A stretch of 9,151 bases of DNA from Thermoplasmata archaeon (GTDB lineage: Archaea; Thermoplasmatota; Thermoplasmata; UBA10834; DTMW01): NCBI GenBank assembly GCA_029858465.1, contig JAOUEZ010000043.1, forward strand, positions 1-9,151. The letters run 5' to 3'. Every line of letters starts with the position of its first letter. Position 1 is the first letter of the stretch. The notes beneath the pieces were generated by a model that saw only the letters and a list, made by a program, of their open reading frames with translations, had not been told where the DNA came from and did no database searches. Positions 1 to 5,885 of this stretch are shown piece after piece. Made by a program: the position numbers and the translations under genes.

Positions 1-266
1 TCAGACCCAAAGTCAGAGTGAATATTGCGATCGATGCAAGCTTGGACAAGATCGACGAGGTTGCAAAGAAGCTTCTCTCGCGTCCAGAACTTTGTTCCCT
101 GTACAGGTCTATCGGGAAATACAACCTTGTCTGCGAAATTCTAATGGACGATATGACATCAATACAGGACCTCGTGGATGAACTTTCGAACACTCAGGGT
201 GTGAACAAGATCGATTCGATGATCACGACCTCGCCATTGAAGGTCTGCCCTTGGTACGGCATATAA
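1..266 (+). CDS. Lrp/AsnC-family ligand-binding (RAM) domain protein, C-terminal part
   Basis: The reading frame is open from the left edge of the window (first full codon at 3) and stops at TAA 264-266, so only the last 88 or so residues are seen. They fit the alpha-beta RAM domain of Lrp/AsnC transcription factors: a first strand (VNIAI), a helix (residues SLDKIDEVAKKLL), two strands around LCSLYRSIGKYNLVCEILM, a second helix with DLVDELSNTQGV and a last strand with the typical ending SMITTSPLK. In this family the domain forms dimers or octamers and binds amino acids or other small effectors, with DNA binding by an N-terminal helix-turn-helix that would lie upstream of the window. It could instead be a stand-alone RAM protein without a DNA-binding domain; this cannot be decided here. 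The GTG at 18 is internal to the fold and is probably not the start. Confidence 0.75.
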   Translation, partial: RPKVRVNIAIDASLDKIDEVAKKLLSRPELCSLYRSIGKYNLVCEILMDDMTSIQDLVDELSNTQGVNKIDSMITTSPLKVCPWYGI

Positions 267-267
267 A
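261..267 (+). promoter_or_regulatory. Putative TATA box for adk
   Basis: The sequence ATATAAA overlaps the stop codon of the upstream Lrp-like gene. An archaeal transcript would start about 25 nt downstream, near 288-292, leaving a leader of roughly 30 nt before the ATG at 319. No Shine-Dalgarno sequence is evident before that ATG. This is inferred from spacing and base composition only. Confidence 0.35.
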
Positions 268-318
268 CCCTGCTTGGCAAAATCTAAAGTAGCACTCCCC
301 TTTTTCAGCCCTGATATT

Positions 319-1170
319 ATGCATTTGATATTGCTCGGCCCTCCGAGCGCAGGGAAGGGCACCCAGGCCTCAATGCTTGCACAGAAGTTTGGGCTACTCC
401 ATCTCGCGACTGGCGATCTCCTCAGAGAGTCGGTCGCCGCCGGGACCTCCCTGGGCCGGAAGGCTAAGAAGTTCATGGATTCCGGGGCGCTTGTACCCGA
501 TGCGATAGTATTAGGATTGCTAGAGAGAAAGATGAAATCCACGTCCCAACCTAAGGGCTTCATCCTTGATGGTTTCCCCAGATCGATCGAGCAGGCGAAG
601 ACGCTCGATGAGATAACAGATATCGACCTCGTGTTGTGCATCGACGTCGATTATGCCAAATTAGTCGAAAGGGCAACAGGAAGGAGAATCTGCAAGAACT
701 GCGGAGCGGTATATCATCTCAAGTTCAACCCGCCGAGGAATCCCGGCAGATGCGACAGGGACGGTGGAGAGCTATATCTGAGAAATGATGACAATGAGGC
801 GGTTATTCGTAAGCGATTGACGACCTATGAGCAGCAGACCAGACCCGTGATCCAATACTACGAGAGCCGAAAGAAACTGAGGTACATCGACGGAGACGGG
901 CGGATTGAGGATGTCAGGAAGCGACTTCTCGACGCCATCGTTGATTATTGGCCGGACTTGAAAAGCGCTGCCGAGGCTCCTGTTTATCCACCTAAGGCAT
1001 ACGCTCAGGAGAGTAGGGAAGCGCCCATCGCCCAGCCGTCATCCAAACCGGATTACGCGAAAGCTCAGGGCAGCAGGAAGAAGCGCGGAAAAGGTCGGCG
1101 TGGCAAGGGCGGCCGGAACCAATTCAAGAAATTCAGGCCGAGGAAACCGAGGAGAGATGAACAGAGATAA
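319..1170 (+). CDS. adk: Adenylate kinase with zinc-type LID and basic C-terminal tail
   Basis: Adenylate kinase catalyses ATP + AMP to 2 ADP in the cytoplasm. From the ATG at 319 the protein is 283 residues. The P-loop GPPSAGKGT lies at about residues 7-15, the NMP-binding region follows with ATGDLLR, and the core motif GFPRS is near 85-88. The LID (about 110-155) has C125, C128, C145 and D148, the Cys3-Asp zinc site known from many bacterial long-form kinases. The fold ends near residue 211, about the usual 214-residue family length. The remaining 70 or so residues are extra: a linker rich in Pro, Ala and Ser, then a tail in which 19 of the last 41 residues are Lys or Arg, with Gly-rich spacing as in disordered RNA-binding tails. 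An in-frame TTG at 274 would add 15 residues, but family members begin just before the first strand, so the ATG is preferred. This is the bacterial-type enzyme, not the short archaeal AdkA. Confidence 0.93.
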   Translation: MHLILLGPPSAGKGTQASMLAQKFGLLHLATGDLLRESVAAGTSLGRKAKKFMDSGALVPDAIVLGLLERKMKSTSQPKGFILDGFPRSIEQAKTLDEITDIDLVLCIDVDYAKLVERATGRRICKNCGAVYHLKFNPPRNPGRCDRDGGELYLRNDDNEAVIRKRLTTYEQQTRPVIQYYESRKKLRYIDGDGRIEDVRKRLLDAIVDYWPDLKSAAEAPVYPPKAYAQESREAPIAQPSSKPDYAKAQGSRKKRGKGRRGKGGRNQFKKFRPRKPRRDEQR

Positions 1171-1190
1171 TTCTGATTCTTTCCTATCAG

Positions 1191-1198
1191 CTTAAATA
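1191..1198 (+). promoter_or_regulatory. TATA box of the tRNA-Gln gene
   Basis: CTTAAATA lies 29-36 nt before the 5' end of the tRNA, the normal place for an archaeal box A. It sits in the 56-nt gap after adk, so the tRNA is probably its own transcription unit. Confidence 0.55.
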
Positions 1199-1226
1199 TC
1201 TGCATCCTGAATTATTACTTCCAAAC

Positions 1227-1299
1227 AGCCCCGTAGTGTAGCGGTCAATCATGCGAGACTCTGGATCTTGCGACGGAGGTTCGAATCCTCCCGGGGCTA
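1227..1299 (+). tRNA. tRNA-Gln (anticodon CTG)
   Basis: The 73-nt sequence folds as a full cloverleaf. The acceptor stem AGCCCCG (1227-1233) pairs perfectly with CGGGGCT (1292-1298), and the discriminator base is A1299. The D arm is weak, with a T-T mismatch at 13-22 and a G-T wobble at 10-25. The anticodon stem CGAGA/TCTTG (1254-1258, 1266-1270) has one G-T wobble. The anticodon CTG is at 1261-1263 and reads CAG. The T stem GGAGG/CCTCC encloses the loop TTCGAAT (1280-1286). CCA is not encoded and no intron is present. In most archaea this tRNA is charged with Glu and amidated by GatDE, which is general knowledge rather than something shown here. Confidence 0.95.
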
Positions 1300-1319
1300 T
1301 TTCCCAAAGAAAAGATGGT

Positions 1320-1360
1320 AATTTAATAATTGATTATCTGAGGGCAAATTTAATTATTGA
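1320..1360 (+). repeat. AT-rich direct repeat and likely promoter of the GAF-like gene
   Basis: Two 14-bp copies, 1320-1333 (AATTTAATAATTGA) and 1347-1360 (AATTTAATTATTGA), differ at one base and are 27 bp apart. The second copy contains a TATA-like core (1347-1354), which would place the transcript start near 1376, at or just before the gene start. The first copy could be a second promoter or part of an operator, or the match may only reflect low-complexity AT sequence. Confidence 0.4.
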
Positions 1361-1384
1361 ATCGGTATAACCAATTTGAACGCT

Positions 1385-2017
1385 ATGAGTAATCCTGCCT
1401 CAATGCGCACCGCTATCGAGATGCGCGTCAAGAAAGAGTATGCCCAAACGCAGCTCAATGAGGACAACAAGATCATCGACGGGATTCAGAAATTCATACT
1501 TATGGCTCAGCAGCACCAGTCTTTGCGCCCCGTTCTGAAGGACGCCGCCATCACAATATTCCGCCTATTTCCGTTCAAGGAGATAACCATCGGCTTGAAG
1601 AGCCCGAAGGACGGATTATACAGGTACGAGGAGATATTGGGGCATTCGAAGAGTGCGGAGCAGGCTCACCGATCTCTCGCATATACGTATGAAGAATTCT
1701 TTGATTCGAAGGATTATCCGGCAATTAGGCTGAGCAAGTACACCGAATTCGCATTGCTGGAAGAGCAGCCTTTTTTGGAGAACGAGAAGGACACATATAA
1801 CCGGCCAATCATGCTCACAGGGGTAAGGAAAACCGTCTACAATTTCGTAGAAGGCGATTATTTCGATATCTACATGTACAGCCCGTCGGACGAGATGATC
1901 GGATGGATCGAACTCGGGGCGACAAAAGATGGCAATATACCCTCGATGATCACGATAAAATGGCTGGAATTTTTCGCATCTATACTGTCCCTGCTGGTGC
2001 AGAAGCATTCCTACTGA
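1385..2017 (+). CDS. GAF-like domain protein of unknown function
   Basis: From the ATG at 1385 the protein is 210 residues; an in-frame TTG at 1376 would add three. There is no signal peptide or membrane segment, so it should be cytoplasmic. The pattern suggests a single GAF-like sensory fold: a long N-terminal helix rich in charged and Gln residues (about 10-60), a first strand (EITIGL, near 66-71), a variable helical middle, and two late strands (DYFDIYMYS and MIGWIELGA) followed by a final hydrophobic helix containing EFFASILSLLVQ. No DNA-binding, kinase or catalytic motif is visible. GAF domains bind small molecules or act as dimer sensors, but nothing here names the ligand. It stands alone between the tRNA and a convergent gene and has its own AT-rich promoter region. 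The GAF call is fold-pattern recognition by eye and could be wrong; that the gene is real is much more certain. Confidence 0.7.
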   Translation: MSNPASMRTAIEMRVKKEYAQTQLNEDNKIIDGIQKFILMAQQHQSLRPVLKDAAITIFRLFPFKEITIGLKSPKDGLYRYEEILGHSKSAEQAHRSLAYTYEEFFDSKDYPAIRLSKYTEFALLEEQPFLENEKDTYNRPIMLTGVRKTVYNFVEGDYFDIYMYSPSDEMIGWIELGATKDGNIPSMITIKWLEFFASILSLLVQKHSY

Positions 2018-2050
2018 TGTCGATGATTGATTCTAAGTAAGTTGCATTGC

Positions 2051-2065
2051 TCTCTTTTTCTTCTA
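2051..2065 (+). terminator. T-rich terminator of the GAF-like gene
   Basis: The run TCTCTTTTTCTTCTA begins 34 nt after the stop codon, in the short gap before the convergent gene. Archaeal RNA polymerase stops at such U-rich tracts without needing a hairpin, and no strong hairpin precedes it. Confidence 0.45.
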
Positions 2066-2066
2066 T

Positions 2067-3122
2067 TCAGCCGCTCTTCTGGGCTTCCTCTTTTGTCTCC
2101 TTATTCTTAACGAAGAATGGAATTATCCCAGCGACAATCGCAAGTATTGGGCCGATCAGGAATCCGGCGAGCATAAATATCGCTATCGGTCCCAGGACGA
2201 TAAGAAGCACTCTCGTGGGCACTCTGATTTTCACCTGTTCTTTCTGTGCGAGCGTGAACATGTAGACTCCGATGAGTATCGGGACAATCGCGAACATCAG
2301 GCTTATGATGACCTCTGAGCCGAGCGGAGCATATGTGAGCGCATTTGCTATCTGAAACAGCACGCTCGCGCCCCAGCTGAGAATGAGAAGACCTGCTATG
2401 CCGATCATCCATTGCACAAGAGTCTTCGGCGGCTTCCCCTTGATCGCCCTCCAGTACAGTCCGAAGGTGCCCAGCACAAGCACGAACAATATCGGCGCGA
2501 GGACATAGAAGATATTCTGCCCGGTCCACTCGTAGATCGAGATCAGGACGAACGGCAAAAACATCCATTCGTCGATGTTGAATGATTCGACGTATCCGAC
2601 GGCAAGACCGTAATTGCCGCCGATCGACTCGCTGAAGACCACGATGTGATAATCCCCACTCGCTGGAGCTTCGATGTCCAATTCGGCAACCTCGTAGAAT
2701 CCGCTCGGACTGAACGGCTCATAGGTCGCGTTCTCTGGCTGGGTCCCATTTATTACTATCACCCCGATGCCAGATTCCTCCTCAATCTCGATCCATGCCG
2801 GGGGAACGCTTTGGTTCGTGATCCCCGGACCCATCAGAATGACGTTGGGCACGAAACCGGATTCCTTCGAGCCTGCGGCGGTGATCAGGCTCAGGTAGAT
2901 CCTCTCCCCTTCGCCGATGTCGAAAATGTAGTATTCCGCATCTCCTCCCGAATCAAGGCTCGAATAGATTGCCCAGGATTTCGCTGGATCGGGGATGTAG
3001 GCCGCATCCTCAAGCGTTGATGCGTCGCCCTTTCCTAACGGAGCGTGTGCGACCGCTGCTGGTATGATCATCAAAGAAATCGCGAGCATGATTACTACTG
3101 TGAGAACTCCCCCTCGCCTCAT
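2067..3122 (-). CDS. Membrane protein with secreted PPC-like beta domain, unknown function
   Basis: The 351-residue protein begins with a signal peptide (MRRGG then a hydrophobic stretch to about residue 25, with a likely cut at AVA before HAPLG). Residues 26-180 form an exported beta-rich domain. It has strands such as AEYYIFDIGEGERIYLSL, NVILMGPG and GDYHIVVFSES, and GNYGLAVGY at the end, a pattern like the bacterial pre-peptidase C-terminal (PPC) jelly roll. Three N-glycosylation sequons (N103, N125, N131) lie in it, fitting an outside location. About four membrane helices follow (near 202-224, 236-258, 270-291 and 304-338), then a short charged cytoplasmic tail. The gene lies 65 bp downstream of the ABC permease on the same strand but has its own TATA-like box. 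A role as an exporter accessory or surface sensor is a guess from location. No enzyme motif is seen. Confidence 0.8.
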   Translation of the reverse strand: MRRGGVLTVVIMLAISLMIIPAAVAHAPLGKGDASTLEDAAYIPDPAKSWAIYSSLDSGGDAEYYIFDIGEGERIYLSLITAAGSKESGFVPNVILMGPGITNQSVPPAWIEIEEESGIGVIVINGTQPENATYEPFSPSGFYEVAELDIEAPASGDYHIVVFSESIGGNYGLAVGYVESFNIDEWMFLPFVLISIYEWTGQNIFYVLAPILFVLVLGTFGLYWRAIKGKPPKTLVQWMIGIAGLLILSWGASVLFQIANALTYAPLGSEVIISLMFAIVPILIGVYMFTLAQKEQVKIRVPTRVLLIVLGPIAIFMLAGFLIGPILAIVAGIIPFFVKNKETKEEAQKSG

Positions 3123-3145
3123 GAGTAAAAAGATTGTCTCCCTGG

Positions 3146-3166
3146 TTTAAAAATGCTTCCGAAAGC
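3146..3166 (-). promoter_or_regulatory. TATA box of the membrane protein gene, overlapping a small hairpin with U-run
   Basis: On the minus strand, TTTTTAAA (complement of 3146-3153) sits about 25 nt before the ATG at 3122, so the transcript would be leaderless. Just upstream, 3155-3166 forms a 4-bp hairpin (GCTT and AAGC around TCGG) followed at once by ATTTTT. This could also end transcription of the exporter operon. If both readings hold, the same bases separate the two units. Confidence 0.4.
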
Positions 3167-3187
3167 GAGGGTTCTACATTTTTTCCT

Positions 3188-4348
3188 TTACTTTCTTCTC
3201 TTGAGCATGTATGTGCTTAGCAACAGCATGACTAGCGCGAACAATATCAGCACTGTGACCTGTATCCAGACCTCCTCGATGCCCCATCCTCTCACCATTA
3301 CCGACCTGCATCCGTCGACAGCATAGGTCAACGGGATGAAGTACGAGACGGGCCTGAGCAGCTCGGGAATCGCCTCCAAGGGCCAGAATATCCCGGCGAG
3401 GAGTATCGAAGGGATGAAGACGATAGGGACGAACTGGACCGCCTGGAGCTCGTTCTTCGCGATCGACGATAACATCAGCCCCATCCCCATGCTGCCAACC
3501 CCCAGCAGATATATGATTAGGAGCGCGAGAAGCACCGATCCGACTATCTGGATATTGAACAGCAAAATGCCTGTCAGGAGGATAACCGTCGATTGGGCGA
3601 GAGCCAATATTCCGAAGGACAGAGCGTATCCCGCAACGATCTCACCCTCTGTGACAGGGGTCGTCAACAATCTCTCGAGCGTGAAACTCGATCTCTCCCT
3701 GACGAAAGTGACGATGGTGAGCATGAACGTGACAAGCAGTCCCGCGAGCCCCATTATTCCCGGGGCGAAGAAATCTATGAATTTCGTGTCCTCTCCGTAG
3801 ATCATCTCGGTCTCAAGTATCACGGGCGGCGTGAGATGATATTTCAAGATCAGCAACAGCTGCAGATCCTTCGTCAATTCCCCGGTCACGGCAGCCCCGA
3901 CATTCGGGTTGGTTCGATCGAGGTACAACGTGAAGCCGCTCGGGACGAACGGCTGTCCCTGTCTCAGAGACCCGATGTTCATTATCGCGTCACTCGTGAA
4001 ATTCTCCTCAAATATTATCGCAGCCCAGATCTCCGCATTTCTGACCCTCTCTATCGATTTGTTCACCGGGTCGATCGAGATGTCCTCCGATGTGTAAATG
4101 TCGACTATCTTGAAGGTCTCACTATCGTTAAGTTCGGAAATTATCGACCAGGAGAACGACTCATTCATGAACCCCTCATCGAGATTGACGATGACGACAG
4201 AGATGTTCTTGACATCTCCTCCGAAAGTGTATCCGAATATGAGCATCATCATGAGGGGGACCACGAAGATGAACGCGGCCGTCCGCCTGTCGTGCCTGAG
4301 TGATCTGAAATTCTTCCTCGCGATCGCGATCACCCTGCTGATCTTCAT
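3188..4348 (-). CDS. ABC-2 type transporter permease
   Basis: This is the membrane subunit of an ABC exporter. From the ATG at 4348 it is 386 residues; a GTG one codon earlier (4351) is also possible. A cytoplasmic N-terminal helix (KNFRSLRHDRR) is followed by TM1 (about 23-42), a large external domain of about 150 residues, then five more membrane helices (about 195-216, 235-261, 271-293, 304-324 and 360-382), ending in the basic stop LKRRK. The conserved cytoplasmic motif RERSSFTLERLLTTPV between TM2 and TM3, and the family signature around GIFWPLEAIPELLRPVSYFIPLTYA, place it in the ABC2_membrane_3-type group with the large loop, seen in drug, lipid or polymer exporters. Its start overlaps the ATPase stop by one base (TGATG), preceded by a G-rich Shine-Dalgarno-like stretch, so the two are translationally coupled. 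The substrate cannot be read from sequence. Confidence 0.93.
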   Translation of the reverse strand: MKISRVIAIARKNFRSLRHDRRTAAFIFVVPLMMMLIFGYTFGGDVKNISVVIVNLDEGFMNESFSWSIISELNDSETFKIVDIYTSEDISIDPVNKSIERVRNAEIWAAIIFEENFTSDAIMNIGSLRQGQPFVPSGFTLYLDRTNPNVGAAVTGELTKDLQLLLILKYHLTPPVILETEMIYGEDTKFIDFFAPGIMGLAGLLVTFMLTIVTFVRERSSFTLERLLTTPVTEGEIVAGYALSFGILALAQSTVILLTGILLFNIQIVGSVLLALLIIYLLGVGSMGMGLMLSSIAKNELQAVQFVPIVFIPSILLAGIFWPLEAIPELLRPVSYFIPLTYAVDGCRSVMVRGWGIEEVWIQVTVLILFALVMLLLSTYMLKRRK

Positions 4349-5112
4349 CACATCACCCCCCTTGAAAAGACGAGGAATGCGTCCTCGAGATTTTTCGTCG
4401 AGCTCTTCTCGATCAAGCCCTTCGGGGATCCCTGTGCTATCAGGCGACCCGCCCTCATCATGCCGATGACATCGCAGCGCATGGCCTCGTCCATATAGTG
4501 AGTCGTCATGACGACCGTCTTGCCGGATTCCTTCAACTTGCGGAAATATCCCCAGAAGCCGACCCTAAGCTCGGGATCGACGCCGACGGTCGGCTCGTCC
4601 AGAAACAGTATCTCAGGATCATGGATGAGCGTGCATGCGAGAGAGAGCCTGTGTCTCATTCCACCGCTCAACTGCGAAACGAGGCTGTCCGCCCTCTCCT
4701 CGAGCCCGACGACTTTGAGCAGTTCTTCTTCTCTTTTTTCGAAGATTTCCTTGTCGACTGAATACAATTCCGAGAACAGCTGCAGGTTCTCGTGCACGCT
4801 CATGTCGAAATATACGGCCATATCCTGGGGCATGTAGCCGATGCATGGCAGTTTGTCCTTTATCGGCACAGCCTCTCCAAGTATAGTTGCTCGGCCAGCT
4901 GTCGGCCTGAGGAGTCCCATCAGCATCTTGATCGTCGTGGTTTTCCCCGAGCCGTTCGGGCCAATCAGTCCATAGGTGACGCCCTTTCTAATCCTCAAAT
5001 TGAAATCGTTGACCGCGACAAGGCCATCGAACTCCTTACGCAATTTCTCAATTGTTATCGCATAGTCCTCGGGCTCATACCGTTTGGCCTTCTTCGACGG
5101 TCTCCGCATCAT
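4348..5112 (-). CDS. ABC transporter ATP-binding protein (exporter, DrrA/CcmA-like)
   Basis: The 254-residue protein powers the adjacent permease. All nucleotide-binding motifs are intact: Walker A GPNGSGKT (51-58), Q-loop glutamine Q96 in YMPQD, signature LSGGM (148-152), Walker B ILFLDEP (168-174) with catalytic E173, D-loop VGVD, and switch histidine H205 in TTHYMDEA. The C-terminus has the LEDAFL sequence common in ABC-2 exporter ATPases. It has one ATPase domain, so the working complex is probably a dimer of this protein with two permease subunits. Its ATG (5110-5112) overlaps the stop of the tetR gene in an ATGA arrangement, a sign of coupled translation in one operon. The N-terminal 15 residues are a basic extension before the first strand. 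It probably drives export of a hydrophobic compound; the substrate is unknown. Confidence 0.95.
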   Translation of the reverse strand: MMRRPSKKAKRYEPEDYAITIEKLRKEFDGLVAVNDFNLRIRKGVTYGLIGPNGSGKTTTIKMLMGLLRPTAGRATILGEAVPIKDKLPCIGYMPQDMAVYFDMSVHENLQLFSELYSVDKEIFEKREEELLKVVGLEERADSLVSQLSGGMRHRLSLACTLIHDPEILFLDEPTVGVDPELRVGFWGYFRKLKESGKTVVMTTHYMDEAMRCDVIGMMRAGRLIAQGSPKGLIEKSSTKNLEDAFLVFSRGVM

Positions 5113-5747
5113 TCGGTCCCAGCCTCCTCTCTGATCCTCACTCCGTCCAGAAATATTGAAACGAATCCCCTGATCATTCTCTCCTCCTCTTCATCGCTGA
5201 CCCTGTTGACATCGAAGAGATCGTTCATTAGAAAATACGACTGAATCATGCCTACCAGCGCTCGAGATGCGATCTTGGGATCCATCTTCTTGATCGCCCC
5301 TGCTGACATCAATCCATTGAAAACCTCGCTCGCCATCCCCATTCCGCGCTTCGCAACAGCCTCGCTGAATATCTTTCGCGTGTCAGGCATCTTCCATGCG
5401 TCTGAGAACATGACCCTCAGCATCTGCTTGTTCGACCTTAGGGTTCGGAGAACGGTCGTTGCGTTCTGATACAGGAGATTGTCTACAGTGCCTGTCGGCA
5501 GACGCACTATTGATTCTCTAATGATCGGCAAAGGAAATCTCTCCTCGAACACCGCGAGGAATAGCGACTTTTTCGAGCCGAATTTTCTGAACAACGTGAC
5601 CTCATTCACCTTCGCCTTCGAAGCGATCTCCCTCGTCGTCGCTCCGGTATATCCCCTTCTCCCGAATACATCCAAGGCTGCATCGAGAATCTTTTCCCTT
5701 GTGCGGTCGTTCTCTCCGCTCTGGTTAGAAGGCTTAGCTGTCATCAT
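5109..5747 (-). CDS. TetR/AcrR-family transcriptional repressor
   Basis: From the ATG at 5747 the protein is 212 residues, a normal TetR length. After about 15 polar residues comes the TetR DNA-binding domain: TREKILDAALDVFGRRGYTGATTREIASKAKV, then NEVTLFRKFGSKKSLFLAVFEERF, with the recognition helix near 46-56 and the typical F-x-KF-x-SKKSLF ending. The rest is helical and would form the ligand-binding and dimer domain. Two more possible starts are close: TTG at 5753 and ATG at 5744; the ATG at 5747 fits a leaderless transcript. It is the first gene of the operon with the ABC ATPase and permease, overlapping the ATPase by 4 nt, and a perfect inverted repeat lies directly before its start. 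It therefore probably represses itself and the exporter until an effector is bound. The effector is unknown. Confidence 0.93.
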   Translation of the reverse strand: MMTAKPSNQSGENDRTREKILDAALDVFGRRGYTGATTREIASKAKVNEVTLFRKFGSKKSLFLAVFEERFPLPIIRESIVRLPTGTVDNLLYQNATTVLRTLRSNKQMLRVMFSDAWKMPDTRKIFSEAVAKRGMGMASEVFNGLMSAGAIKKMDPKIASRALVGMIQSYFLMNDLFDVNRVSDEEEERMIRGFVSIFLDGVRIREEAGTE

Positions 5748-5748
5748 G

Positions 5749-5766
5749 TGCAAGTAAGCACTTGCA
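5749..5766. promoter_or_regulatory. Inverted repeat, likely TetR operator
   Basis: TGCAAGT (5749-5755), a 4-bp spacer AAGC and ACTTGCA (5760-5766) form a perfect 7-4-7 palindrome ending one base before the tetR ATG. It lies between the TATA-like box and the expected transcript start, where a bound dimer would block polymerase. TetR-family operators are commonly palindromes of about this size next to the regulator's own gene. Assignment to this TetR is by position. Confidence 0.7.
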
Positions 5767-5768
5767 TA

Positions 5769-5776
5769 CTAATTAT
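5769..5776 (-). promoter_or_regulatory. TATA-like box of the tetR-ABC operon
   Basis: On the minus strand the sequence ATAATTAG lies about 25 nt before the ATG at 5747, preceded by purine-rich AAAGG that could serve as a BRE. It predicts a leaderless operon transcript. The match to the box A consensus is only moderate. Confidence 0.35.
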
Positions 5777-5791
5777 CCTTTGCATCTCATG

Positions 5792-5832
5792 AGTAATATC
5801 GTGTGTTGATGGTCTAATAATATAGTAATATC
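5792..5832 (+). promoter_or_regulatory. mutS promoter region with a 9-bp direct repeat
   Basis: The motif AGTAATATC occurs at 5792-5800 and again at 5824-5832, 32 bp apart, about three helical turns. Between and within the copies lies TAATAATATAG (about 5815-5825), the best TATA candidate for mutS, giving a start near 5845-5850. The repeat could be a regulator site or chance in AT-rich sequence. The rest of the 5767-5885 gap holds only a GC-rich leader with six consecutive G residues at 5855-5860. Confidence 0.35.
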
Positions 5833-5885
5833 ATACCCTAATCTCCAAAAAGGCGGGGGGAAGAGAAATCGCGAGCCTTACTCCG

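Noticed and set aside
274..318. TTG at 274 as the adk start
   Set aside because: It would add 15 residues before the first strand with no homology, and the ATG at 319 matches the usual family start.
159..641. A 160-codon minus-strand open frame over the Lrp end and adk
   Set aside because: It overlaps two well-supported genes and shows no recognisable domain.
2107..2568. A 153-codon minus-strand frame inside the membrane protein gene
   Set aside because: It is an alternate frame of the real gene; its Arg- and His-rich composition is typical of a shadow.
3593..4303. A 236-codon plus-strand open frame opposite the ABC permease
   Set aside because: It is antisense to a clear permease gene, and its product is low-complexity and rich in Arg, Asp and Glu with no fold pattern, as expected from a shadow of GC-biased codons.
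5787..5794. 8-bp palindrome CTCATGAG in the tetR-mutS gap
   Set aside because: It is too short and does not extend on either side; likely chance.
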